Assembly: GCA_945876755.1 (NCBI GenBank) | Contig: CAMCPM010000001.1 | Location: 1 to 64,000, forward strand | Reading direction: 5' to 3' | Length of the DNA: 64,000 nucleotides | Source: an uncultured Clostridia bacterium | GTDB lineage: Bacteria > Bacillota > Clostridia > Oscillospirales > Ruminococcaceae | Shown: positions 19,773 to 27,760 of the stretch, piece by piece | How the letters are laid out: each line of letters opens with the position of its first letter | How positions within the stretch are numbered: the first letter of the stretch is position 1 | Made by a program: the position numbers and the translations under genes | The notes under the pieces: model-generated | Told to the model about the DNA's origin: nothing | Database searches by the model: none | Seen by the model: the letters and a program-made list of their open reading frames with translations, nothing else

Positions 19773-19801
19773 ACTTACTTGGTATTTGGAGATTTACTCA
19801 A

Positions 19802-20938
19802 ATGATAAATTTTGACAACTCTGCCACTTCTTTTCCGAAGCCTGCCGCTGTAAAAAAAGCCGTAATAACTGCTTTAAACCGTTACGGCGGCAATCCGGGA
19901 AGAAGCGGTCACAAACTTTCAATTGAAACGGCAGAGGCGGTTTACTCAGCACGCTCCGCCGCTGCCGATTTTTTCGGTGCAGAACCCGATAACGTTATTT
20001 TTACGCAGAACTGTACTCATGCACTCAACATGGCTATAAAAGGCACAGCAACCGAAGGATGCCATATAATTATTTCCTCCCTTGAACACAATTCGGTGCT
20101 GCGCCCTGTTTATGCGCTTTCAAAGCAGAGAAAATGCACTTACAGCATTGCCGAGGTTAGCCATGATGATTCAGTTACTGTTGAAAATTTCAGAAAGCTT
20201 ATTACTCCCGATACAAAAATTATCGCTTGTACCCTTGGAAGCAACGTTACAGGACAGATACTTCCCTATAATCGCATTGCAGAGCTTTGCAGCAATTACG
20301 GAATATGCTTTATTGCCGACGGAGCGCAGGCGTGCGGCGTTATTCCTGTAAAACTTTCAGACGGAATAAATATTTTATGTACCGCAGGTCATAAAGCTCT
20401 TTACGGTCCAAGCGGAACGGGACTTCTTATTACCGATGGAAAATTCCCTATAAACCCTATAATGGAGGGCGGCACAGGAAGCCTTTCCCTTGAAGCCGAA
20501 CAGCCTGATTTTCTTCCGGACGGACTTGAATCCGGTACTGTAAACACATCTGGAGCAATTGCTTTGGAGGCAGGTATAAGATTTGTTCAAAAACTCGGCA
20601 CTGACAGAATTTACAACCATGAAAACGCCCTTTGCAAAAAATTCATTTCAGCTATGAAAAGAAGCGAAAATGTTACTGTTTACCGCGATGACAGAATAAA
20701 AAATTATCTTCCTGTGGTTTCATTCAACATCAATGGAATTACCGCAAATGAAGCTGCTGCAATGTTAAGCGATATTGGCTTCGCGCTTCGTGGCGGACTG
20801 CATTGTTCAGGGCTTGCACATACTTCGATAGGAACCGTTCCCGACGGAACTGTGCGTTTTTCTCCGTCAGTTTTCAATACTGAAAAAGAAGTAGATTCAC
20901 TTATTTGGGCAATAAAAAAAATTTCACATAAAATGTAG
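19802..20938 (+). CDS. Class V aminotransferase (cysteine desulfurase family)
   Basis: 378 residues. N-terminal FDNSATSFPKP, the PLP lysine in TAGHKALYGPSGTG near residue 196, ESGTVNTSG, and a conserved cysteine in GLHCSGLAH near residue 336 where NifS-type enzymes carry the persulfide. It probably extracts sulfur (or selenium) from cysteine. Coupled with the DUF3343 protein upstream. No Fe-S scaffold gene is adjacent, so it is more likely dedicated to another sulfur-transfer route than to general cluster assembly. Confidence 0.85.
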   Translation: MINFDNSATSFPKPAAVKKAVITALNRYGGNPGRSGHKLSIETAEAVYSARSAAADFFGAEPDNVIFTQNCTHALNMAIKGTATEGCHIIISSLEHNSVLRPVYALSKQRKCTYSIAEVSHDDSVTVENFRKLITPDTKIIACTLGSNVTGQILPYNRIAELCSNYGICFIADGAQACGVIPVKLSDGINILCTAGHKALYGPSGTGLLITDGKFPINPIMEGGTGSLSLEAEQPDFLPDGLESGTVNTSGAIALEAGIRFVQKLGTDRIYNHENALCKKFISAMKRSENVTVYRDDRIKNYLPVVSFNINGITANEAAAMLSDIGFALRGGLHCSGLAHTSIGTVPDGTVRFSPSVFNTEKEVDSLIWAIKKISHKM

Positions 20939-20955
20939 ATCATACTGTTAATATT

Positions 20956-20994
20956 AATCCCCACAGAGCCGAAACTCTATGGGGATTTTTTTTA
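20956..20994 (+). terminator. Terminator after the class V aminotransferase
   Basis: AATCCCCACAGAG (20956-20968) pairs with CTCTATGGGGATT (20975-20987) followed by a T-run. It marks the last core-genome feature before the accessory island. Confidence 0.85.
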
Positions 20995-21078
20995 ATTCGG
21001 TTATAATAAGTTTAGCAAAGCAATTGTTTATTACAATTTTAAAACTAAATTTGCTTCTTAAAAGACACGAAACACCGG

Positions 21079-22779
21079 TTAGGACTTGATACCCTGCTTG
21101 TAAGCATCGATCATTTTCTTGCTGATGTGTCCCGAACGGCAATCGTTTGACTTATGCCATTTAGAGTACGTAAAATCGTGGTTTGCACCCGTTTTTAGCT
21201 TTATTTCAAGCTTCATACACTCCTTGTTTCGGGGAATGACATTTATCCTGTCGATTATCGTCAGAACCATCTCGTCAATTTCCTCGTGGGTCATATCTCT
21301 GTCGGGACTGTACATTTCCTTGAAGTATTTTTCAATCTTTTCAAGCTCGTGAGCATAGTCGTCAGACTCCAAAGCTTTTTTCTCAAGTGCAAAAATATCT
21401 TCTTCCAGCTCGTTGATAGTGATATTGGAAGCGTCATTTCGTTCCTTGAATTCCGATTTAGAGATAAGGTCTTCGGTGTAAGCGTCAAGAAGCTTTTCAC
21501 GCTTTGCCTTTTCCTTTTCAAGCCTTTTCTTCAAGTTTTCTATCTCACGACGGGTATTAGCGGAAGTGTCTGCTTCACGGTAGATCTTCAAAAAGGTCGA
21601 AACATAATCTTCGATATTCTCTGATATGTTCTTGAAGTGTTCGGAGAGCATTTTGTAAAGATCTTCTTCAAGTATAGAAAATGATGCGCAGGCTTTTGCT
21701 CCGAAACGGCGTTTCTCGCTGCATATCCATTGATAGATAGGCTTGCCCTTTGAAACACTGTTTGAGTAGCTTGTCCGCCAGTAGGCTTTGTCATCGGCGG
21801 CACACCATATCTTTCCCGTAAAAACGCTTTTGTCTTTTATGGAACGCTTATGGGATTTCACAACGGCACTTCTTTCCTTGAATATTTCGTTGCACTTGTC
21901 CCAAAGCTCCTCGCTGACAATTGCAGGAACTATCTCGCCCGTTTCGTCCTTGTACATTACCCATTCCTCTTCGGGAAGAAAACGCTGCTCTTTAGTGCGG
22001 TAGTCAATGACCTTGACCTTGTTTCCGCAGTAATAACCTTTGTATTTGGGGTTCTGTATTATGCCCGAAATGGTGTTGTGGTGTATTCGGGTGCCGTTTC
22101 GTCCTCGGTAGCCTTTGTTAAACAGAATATCCTCGACCTTGCGAACGCTGTATTTGCCCGTTGCATATTCCTCGAATATCAGACGTACCATTTCGGCTTC
22201 GCTTTCGTTTATTACAAGCTTGCAGTCGTTCTTGTCATAGCCGAAAATGCGGTTGTTGCCCATAACGTTTCCGCTTTCGATAGAACGTTTATGTCCCCAG
22301 CGAACACGCTCGGACAGCTTGCGGACTTCATCGGCGGCGATACTTGACATTATCGTCAAGCGAAGTTCGCTGTCAGTGTCGATAGTGCAGATGTTGTCAT
22401 TCTGAAAGAAGACACCAACGCCTGCACGGAGAAGCTCACGAGTATATGTTAAGCTGTCGATAGTGTTACGGGCAAAACGGCTGACTTCCTTTGTAATAAC
22501 GAGGTCAAAGGCTCCCGACTTTCCGTCCTCGATCATTTGCATAAAATTCTCTCGGTTTACAGCGCTTTCGCCGCGAACACGGTCGACGTATCCTTCTACA
22601 TAGGTCCAGTTTTTATTGTTCTTTATAAAATCGGTGAAAAACGTTATCTGATTTTCAATGGAGTTTTCCTGCTCTTCTTTTGTGGTGGAAACACGGGCAT
22701 AAAAAGTTACTCGGAGTTTCAGGTCGAATATGGTTTTTTGCTCGTGTTTCATTTTATTGGCAGTTTCATATATATCCAT
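21079..22779 (-). CDS. Large serine recombinase (integrase type)
   Basis: 566 residues. The N-terminal resolvase domain carries the catalytic serine in YARVSTTKEEQE (near residue 31), with conserved arginines in SRFARNT and SERVRWG. The middle recombinase domain (GYRGRNGTRIHHNTISGII) and the zinc-ribbon (CAADD...C..K..C) follow, then a long coiled coil. This layout is that of integrases of mobile elements rather than resolvase/invertase enzymes. Start ATG 22779 has AAGGAG. It is the most likely agent that brought in the neighbouring island; the att sites could not be identified. Confidence 0.92.
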   Translation of the reverse strand: MDIYETANKMKHEQKTIFDLKLRVTFYARVSTTKEEQENSIENQITFFTDFIKNNKNWTYVEGYVDRVRGESAVNRENFMQMIEDGKSGAFDLVITKEVSRFARNTIDSLTYTRELLRAGVGVFFQNDNICTIDTDSELRLTIMSSIAADEVRKLSERVRWGHKRSIESGNVMGNNRIFGYDKNDCKLVINESEAEMVRLIFEEYATGKYSVRKVEDILFNKGYRGRNGTRIHHNTISGIIQNPKYKGYYCGNKVKVIDYRTKEQRFLPEEEWVMYKDETGEIVPAIVSEELWDKCNEIFKERSAVVKSHKRSIKDKSVFTGKIWCAADDKAYWRTSYSNSVSKGKPIYQWICSEKRRFGAKACASFSILEEDLYKMLSEHFKNISENIEDYVSTFLKIYREADTSANTRREIENLKKRLEKEKAKREKLLDAYTEDLISKSEFKERNDASNITINELEEDIFALEKKALESDDYAHELEKIEKYFKEMYSPDRDMTHEEIDEMVLTIIDRINVIPRNKECMKLEIKLKTGANHDFTYSKWHKSNDCRSGHISKKMIDAYKQGIKS

Positions 22780-22814
22780 AAGAAATCTCCTTATGTATTA
22801 TAAATTACAATTTA

Positions 22815-22843
22815 ATGATACCATACCAAAAAACGCTTGTCAA
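22815..22843 (-). promoter_or_regulatory. Promoter of the large serine recombinase
   Basis: Minus strand TTGACA (22843-22838), 17-base spacer, TATCAT (22820-22815). The spacer side carries a TTTGGT and ACCAAA flanks the -35 box, a short dyad that could be an operator. Confidence 0.6.
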
Positions 22844-22898
22844 GACTGTTTGGTACACTTTTATATGTATAGGGCAGAATGGAACTCTGCCCCAATCA

Positions 22899-23036
22899 TC
22901 ATGCTGCCAGTTTTTCTATTAGAGCTATCATTCGATTGCATTTGGCAAGACTTATCTTACCCTGCTTATGGAGTATCATTGTCCATGCTTTGAGGGTGAG
23001 CTTTTTCATATAAAGCTTGTTTTCTTTTGTTGTCAT
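22899..23036 (-). CDS. Small conserved-looking protein (45 aa) upstream of the recombinase
   Basis: A 45-residue basic protein beginning MTTKENKLYMKKLTLKAW and containing HKQGKISLAKCNRMIALIEKL, which suggests a short helical, SHOCT-like unit. The ribosome site GGGAGG is seven bases before ATG 23036. It lies directly upstream of, and co-directional with, the serine recombinase (120 bases between). A hairpin (GGGCAGA/TCTGCCC, 22872-22893) follows its stop without a T-run. Function unknown; a role in recombinase control is possible. Confidence 0.6.
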   Translation of the reverse strand: MTTKENKLYMKKLTLKAWTMILHKQGKISLAKCNRMIALIEKLAA

Positions 23037-23099
23037 ATACATTCCTCCCAATTTTATTTTTCTCTAATATGGTAATTTTATTCTATAGATTTTACTTTA

Positions 23100-23152
23100 A
23101 AAACAAAAAGAGAGCTATTTCCAAATCCGTAGATTTGTATATAGCTCTCTTT
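23100..23152 (-). terminator. Strong intrinsic terminator (or attenuator)
   Basis: Minus strand: arms AGAGAGCTAT(AT)..CAAATC and GATTTG..ATAGCTCTCT with loop TACG, followed by TTTTTGTTTTT. It stands between a consensus promoter (23244-23273) and the 45-residue gene, so it ends a short transcript of about 135 bases or attenuates the gene downstream. Confidence 0.8.
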
Positions 23153-23236
23153 CGCTGTTCCGCCCCTCTCTTTCGGGACGCCGTTATTCAATTTTTGAAA
23201 ATCATTGCCGCGCAATCTTGACTAATCTTAAATGTT
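23153..23236 (-). ncRNA. Candidate small RNA / leader between promoter and terminator
   Basis: A minus-strand transcript starting near 23236 would contain a first hairpin CGTCCC-GAAAGAGA-GGGGCG and then the terminator. The sequence CGAAAGAGAG occurs twice, once in the first loop and once at the 5' arm of the terminator, so the 3' arm (CTCTCTTT) has two possible partners. Only a five-codon reading frame (MIFKN) is visible in it. Independent small RNA or attenuating leader are both possible. Confidence 0.45.
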
Positions 23237-23243
23237 TAATATT

Positions 23244-23273
23244 ATTATACTATACAAATTTGCTTTTGTCAAG
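23244..23273 (-). promoter_or_regulatory. Perfect consensus promoter pointing left
   Basis: Minus strand TTGACA, 17-base spacer, TATAAT, both boxes exact. No coding gene begins within the next 135 bases; the terminator at 23100-23152 comes first. Confidence 0.75.
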
Positions 23274-23311
23274 AGCTTTCAAAAAATATCTTTAACTTTT
23301 TGATTAGTATA

Positions 23312-23340
23312 TTGAGAGGAATCGAAAAATATGATATAAT
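23312..23340 (+). promoter_or_regulatory. Promoter of the XRE regulator
   Basis: TTGAGA (23312-23317), 17-base spacer, TATAAT (23335-23340). The 18 bases ending in the -10 box (23323-23340) match 16 of 18 with the helicase-HNH promoter at 24449-24466. Confidence 0.7.
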
Positions 23341-23371
23341 CTATTTCAGAATATATTTTGGGGAGGATGCT

Positions 23372-23875
23372 ATGACTATAGGTGAAAAAATCAAAAACGC
23401 AAGAAATCTTCGTGGACTTACTCAGAAAGAACTTGGAATTAAACTCGGCTTCGATGAAAAATCTGCCGATGTCAGGATCGCTCAATATGAAAGTGGCACA
23501 AGAACGCCGAAATCGGAATTACTGTCGGAGATAGCAAAAATACTTGACGTAAATATCAATTCTCTGAAAAATCCGTCTTTGGAAAATACCGAAACTTTTA
23601 TTCATCTGCTTTTTGACTTGGAGCAGGAATCGAAAAAACATCACACCAACAATTTCTCAATTATCTCCGTTTCCGATGAATTAGGAAATCCACAGTCTGC
23701 TATTCAGTTTCATAATCACCTGCTGAATGAATTTCTTTCGGAATGGCAGCTTCGCAGAAAAGAGCTGAGTGAAAAAATCATCACCGAGAAAGAATATGCG
23801 GAATGGATGATGAGCTTTCCTGCCACTTTCGATGATTGCGGTAAAAGTGATCCGATCAAAAAGTGGAGAAAATGA
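23372..23875 (+). CDS. XRE-family HTH regulator
   Basis: 167 residues. An N-terminal helix-turn-helix of the Cro/C1 type (IGEKIKNARNLRGLTQKELG ... IAQYESGTRTPKSE) occupies residues 1-65; the rest is helical with no recognised domain. Start ATG 23372 has GGGAGG upstream. It precedes the helicase-nuclease and restriction genes on the same strand and is a candidate repressor of them, supported by the shared promoter sequence with the helicase-HNH gene. Confidence 0.85.
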   Translation: MTIGEKIKNARNLRGLTQKELGIKLGFDEKSADVRIAQYESGTRTPKSELLSEIAKILDVNINSLKNPSLENTETFIHLLFDLEQESKKHHTNNFSIISVSDELGNPQSAIQFHNHLLNEFLSEWQLRRKELSEKIITEKEYAEWMMSFPATFDDCGKSDPIKKWRK

Positions 23876-23896
23876 TTTTCTACCTTGTTGAATATG

Positions 23897-24297
23897 TTTT
23901 GTTGGCGGATATTCGCAAGCGATGAAAAGTCATATGACTTTATGGGTGAAAGCTCGCAAGCGAAGAAAAACTGTACAGTTCTCGGTTTGGATAGAGGTAT
24001 ATAGTCATTATGCTTGCAGGATAGCAAGCATAGAAAAGTAATATTACTTTTCGGAAAAATGCCAAAAACTCATTTTTCTATATAGATAGATTATTTTCAG
24101 CTTGCAAGACAGCAGGCGTAGAAGGTGGTCCCACCTTTCGCTGTCGACTATGCTATATCGACATTTTGAGAAAAGCTATTTTTCTCATTCTATTCAAAAT
24201 ATAATATTGAGGTTTTAGGGACGATCGTTACATAAAGTATTTCGGCAGAAATGAAAAAGTATGTATTTTTCTGCGCTTGCAGTCCTGCACGCTTTTT
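23897..24297 (+). repeat. Array of two-hairpin structured repeats
   Basis: The gap from 23876 to 24437 has no credible gene. It holds at least four related units on the plus strand (about 23902-23940, 23951-23983, 24009-24053, 24099-24140) and one on the minus strand (24297-24243). Each has a short GC stem (for example GCTTGC...GCAAGC), a linker ending in GAA, and a second hairpin with a four-base loop and variable stem: AAGTC-ATAT-GACTT, AACT-GTAC-AGTT, AAAGTA-ATAT-TACTTT, AAGGTG-GTCC-CACCTT. Stem sequences differ while pairing is kept, which implies selection on structure. A further hairpin GTCCGA-TTTA-TCGGAC is at 24384-24399. Confidence 0.6.
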
Positions 24298-24437
24298 CAA
24301 AAAATATAATGTCATAATCACCCCATATTTCATTTTTACTGAAAGAATAAATATGTGGTTTTGAAGAAAACAGAAGAATTTGCTGTCCGATTTATCGGAC
24401 AATTGAGCATCTGAACGTCCTTTTAAATAAAAAAGCA

Positions 24438-24466
24438 TTGCATCAATCCGAAAAACGTGATATAAT
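24438..24466 (+). promoter_or_regulatory. Promoter of the helicase-HNH gene
   Basis: TTGCAT (24438-24443), 17-base spacer, TATAAT (24461-24466), 37 bases before the start codon. Confidence 0.7.
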
Positions 24467-24503
24467 TTTACAAAGATTTCTTATAAAAAGGAGAATGACC
24501 GCA

Positions 24504-26714
24504 ATGCCAATAGTAGTTGAAAATATTAATTGTCAAACAATCACTCCTGCAAACGGAAAGAATCCAAGACAGCTTTATGAGCATCAGGAAGAAGCAATAA
24601 AGAAAATTGACGCCATAAACAAGAATGACTCATTTCGTTCTTTGCTTGTCCTTCCGACAGGCGGCGGAAAAACTCTGACAGCGGCATATTGGCTTTTGAA
24701 AAATGCTGTTGACAAAGAGAAAAAGGTTCTTTGGATCGCTCACAGACATCTACTTTTGGAGCAGGCAGCAGAAGCTTTTAAAAATAATGCTTATACCGAT
24801 GATATGATCAATCGAACAGTATTCAATTACCGAATTATTTCCGGTATGCATGATAAGCCTATACATATCCAGAAGGATGATAACATTCTTATTGCAGGAA
24901 AGGACAGTCTTATTCACAGTCTTGATAAGCTTAATGAATGGTTGAACGGTGAAGAAATTTATCTTATCATTGACGAAGCTCATCATGCTGTTGCAAAATC
25001 CTATAAGAAGATTATCCGTCATGTTGAACATCATGCAAAATCAATGAAAATGCTTGGTCTGACAGCAACCCCGTTCCGTACTTCCGATGATGAGCAGGGA
25101 GCATTAAAGCAGATCTTCACCGATGATATTGTTTACAAGACCGATCTTGAAACTCTTATCAAAAAGGGAATTCTTGCAAAGCCGTTTTTTAATGAATATG
25201 ATACAGATATAAAATTCACCGATCATCTTGGCGTGAAAGCAATGCAGAAGATCGAAAACCTCGACCTTATCCCTGAGGAGATCGCAGATGAAATTGCAAA
25301 CAGCAAAGATCGTAATAATCTGATCGTTAATATGTATATGAAAAATCATGAAACATACGGACCTACTATTGTTTTTGCAGTAAATCAGACACACGCAATT
25401 ACACTCAATGCGTTATTCAATGAAAAAGGCAAGCAATACGGCATCAAATCGGATTACATAATTTCATCCATCAGAGATTCTATAACCGGCATTACAATTT
25501 CAAATGAAGATAATGAGGAGAAAATAAATAAGTACAAAAACGGCGAGATACAAGTCCTTATCAATGTAAATATTCTTACCGAAGGAACAGATCTGCCCAA
25601 AACACATACTGTTTTTCTTACCCGTCCGACGGTTTCGACCGTGCTTATGACGCAGATGGTTGGCCGTGCTCTTCGCGGAGAAAAAGCAGGCGGCACGAAA
25701 GATGCCTATATTGTCAGCTTTTTCGACGAATGGAATAACAAGGTTGCTTGGGTAAATCCGGCAACACTCACGGATTCCGAATATAAAGAGAAGGAAACAT
25801 CAGCTGAAAAGCGTGATTATAATATCCGTCTTGTAGCAATTTCAAAAATAGAAGAATTTGCATTAATGGCTGATTCAACTGTTGATACATCTGCTCTTGA
25901 CAGTATTTCCGCAATTGAGCGTATTCCCCTCGGAATGTATTCATTCTCAACTTTTGAATGCAATCATCAGATACTTGTTTACAACAGCACCGAAGCGGCA
26001 TATAAAAATCTTATTTCAGACTTGCCAAATATAATGAAGGAATATGGCATTGATGAAGAAACAATTCCCGATTACAAGTTTTCCAAAATAGTTGATTATT
26101 GCTTAAACAACTATTTTGATGAAAGTATGATTCCTGCCTGCAATCCAAAGGATATAGAATATCTTTTGAAATTTTTTGCACAGAAGGAAGTTGCACCGCT
26201 ATTTGTATCGTTTGATGAGCTTGACCGCAAGAAGCTTGATGTGAACGCAATTGCGAAGAAAATTCATGATGAGGATATGCGAAGAAGCGAGAAAAAGGAG
26301 TATATTGAGGAGCTTTGGAATGAACCGGGCAGTATTATTCCAATCTATTATACTAATCTTGTTTTCTTCAAGAAGATGATCGACATTGAGCTTGATAAGC
26401 TTGACGGATATATTCAGATATCAAACACCGAACCGCAGAGTGAATCGGAAAAGCGTGATCTTGAGAAATTCCCATTGCAGAAAATAATTGAGCTTTATCC
26501 GAAGTATGGGGTTAAGCTGAAAGAACAGATTTTTTCTGCTTCCAAGAACATCGCAGGTGAATATGTTTGTGCTATGTGCGGTGAAAGACACAGAACAAGA
26601 GAAAGGCTGCAGATCGACCACATTACCCCAATGTCAAAGGGCGGATTGACTACGGCAGATAATCTACAGGTATTATGCTCTGCCTGCAATATGAGAAAGA
26701 GTGACAAGCTATGA
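24504..26714 (+). CDS. Superfamily 2 helicase fused to an HNH nuclease
   Basis: 736 residues. Residues about 25-420 are an SF2 helicase: Walker A PTGGGKT near 51-57, DEAH box IIDEAHHAV, motif III GLTATPFR and motif VI QMVGRALRG. A helical middle region follows. The last 60 residues are an HNH domain with CAMCG, LQIDHI, LSKGG-like turn, DNLQVLCSACN and a final lysine-rich end, so two CxxC zinc pairs and the catalytic histidine are present. Start ATG 24504 has AAGGAG. A helicase with a DNA nuclease beside restriction genes suggests phage or plasmid defence. It overlaps the next gene by four bases. No named defence family is assigned. Confidence 0.85.
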   Translation: MPIVVENINCQTITPANGKNPRQLYEHQEEAIKKIDAINKNDSFRSLLVLPTGGGKTLTAAYWLLKNAVDKEKKVLWIAHRHLLLEQAAEAFKNNAYTDDMINRTVFNYRIISGMHDKPIHIQKDDNILIAGKDSLIHSLDKLNEWLNGEEIYLIIDEAHHAVAKSYKKIIRHVEHHAKSMKMLGLTATPFRTSDDEQGALKQIFTDDIVYKTDLETLIKKGILAKPFFNEYDTDIKFTDHLGVKAMQKIENLDLIPEEIADEIANSKDRNNLIVNMYMKNHETYGPTIVFAVNQTHAITLNALFNEKGKQYGIKSDYIISSIRDSITGITISNEDNEEKINKYKNGEIQVLINVNILTEGTDLPKTHTVFLTRPTVSTVLMTQMVGRALRGEKAGGTKDAYIVSFFDEWNNKVAWVNPATLTDSEYKEKETSAEKRDYNIRLVAISKIEEFALMADSTVDTSALDSISAIERIPLGMYSFSTFECNHQILVYNSTEAAYKNLISDLPNIMKEYGIDEETIPDYKFSKIVDYCLNNYFDESMIPACNPKDIEYLLKFFAQKEVAPLFVSFDELDRKKLDVNAIAKKIHDEDMRRSEKKEYIEELWNEPGSIIPIYYTNLVFFKKMIDIELDKLDGYIQISNTEPQSESEKRDLEKFPLQKIIELYPKYGVKLKEQIFSASKNIAGEYVCAMCGERHRTRERLQIDHITPMSKGGLTTADNLQVLCSACNMRKSDKL

Positions 26715-27560
26715 TCTGCACAGAATATAAATTTGTACCCGAGGATATTGCCGGCTTTTTTATCACAAGTGATCTTACGCATAAAGAGCAAAGCGATATT
26801 CTTACAGACATTTTTGAAAAGCATAATGATTCGATCGCATCTGCATACAGAAATGATTTTCTGCTCTTTAAAAAGAACATTTCCGATATTATGATATTGT
26901 GCGAATCTGATAATGAAACATTTGATGAAGTCCGGTTCATTATGTGGGAGATCGGAGGAGGCGGCATTACCCCCCTACGAAGAGGATTATGACGTCTTTA
27001 GTGCTTACTTCAAGCTTATAAAGCTTCAGCTGATGTATTCGGGTATCAACTGTAAGAAAATAAAGCTCCGCACGCTGTTAAAAGAATTCGGCTACAAGCG
27101 CAGGACTGCCGAGCTTGTAGACAAGATAAACAAAGCGTTTGATGCTCTCGGATTAGCGACATATCTTAAAAACAGAGAGCCATGCGATGTCGGTCAGATA
27201 GATATTGACGATATGATAGTAATCAGACTCGGCGAGGATAAAAAAATGTCAGATGATATGAATAGAATTTCCTTCGGTTCTGCTGCTGTTTTGGTATATG
27301 ATGAAAGTTTAAAATCAGGCTATGAATCGGATTTTTACAAATGGCTGACCGGAAACGGATTTAAGAGCTGGGGAAAGCACGGCTTTTTTGGCAGCTGCCC
27401 ATGGATATATGTAAATCTCAACAACAAGGTTTATGCTTTCGGTATGCCCGGAATAAAGATCACACAGGAATTTGGCAATCACGCTGTTACAATAGAGGAA
27501 TTCGTGGAAATTTACAATATTTTTGAGAAGTACCAAGGGAAGAAACCTTTGGAATTTTGA
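26711..27560 (+). pseudogene. Helicase partner protein, reading frame broken at a C6 tract
   Basis: Two overlapping frames read as one protein if one C is removed from the six at 26970-26975. The first frame (from ATG 26711, overlapping the helicase stop) runs to ...EIGGGGITP and would continue as YEEDYDVFSAYFKL in the second frame, giving 282 residues. The middle (TLLKEFGYKRRTAELVDKI) looks like a winged-helix; the C-terminus is unrecognised. The break could be a mutation, a slip-strand switch, or a +1 ribosomal frameshift on CCC-C. Function unknown; its coupling to the helicase-HNH gene suggests the two work together. Confidence 0.6.
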
Positions 27561-27563
27561 TAA

Positions 27564-27601
27564 AAAAGCGTTATCGTTCGAAGTGAATGGTAACGCTTTT
27601 G
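27564..27601 (+). terminator. Terminator after the helicase partner
   Basis: AAAAGCGTTA (27564 onward) pairs with TAACGCTTTT (27591-27600) around a loop. It separates the helicase-HNH unit from the Type IIG unit. Confidence 0.65.
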
Positions 27602-27674
27602 TGTTGCATACCAATATTTGTATATCACCCAATATAGCTTTTGTACAAAAACAAACATTTGATAGCTTCAGAAT

Positions 27675-27703
27675 TTGACATATACAACATAATATGGTAT
27701 AAT
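27675..27703 (+). promoter_or_regulatory. Promoter of the Type IIG gene
   Basis: TTGACA (27675-27680), 17-base spacer, TATAAT (27698-27703): a perfect consensus, lacking the shared sequence seen at the XRE and helicase promoters. Both forms of the switching enzyme would be transcribed from it. Confidence 0.75.
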
Positions 27704-27760
27704 TGACTAAAATAATAATACGTTTATTTGCATCATAGTATAAAATGGAGTGTGAATGTA

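Noticed and set aside
22872-22893. Hairpin GGGCAGA/TCTGCCC after the 45-residue gene as an intrinsic terminator.
   Set aside because: No T-run on either side; it may only stabilise the message.
23897-24297. CRISPR-like array.
   Set aside because: Unit lengths and spacing are irregular, units include an inverted copy, and no cas genes are present.
24190-24438. 82-codon frame on the minus strand before the helicase gene.
   Set aside because: No ribosome site, unconvincing composition, and it covers hairpin-rich non-coding sequence.
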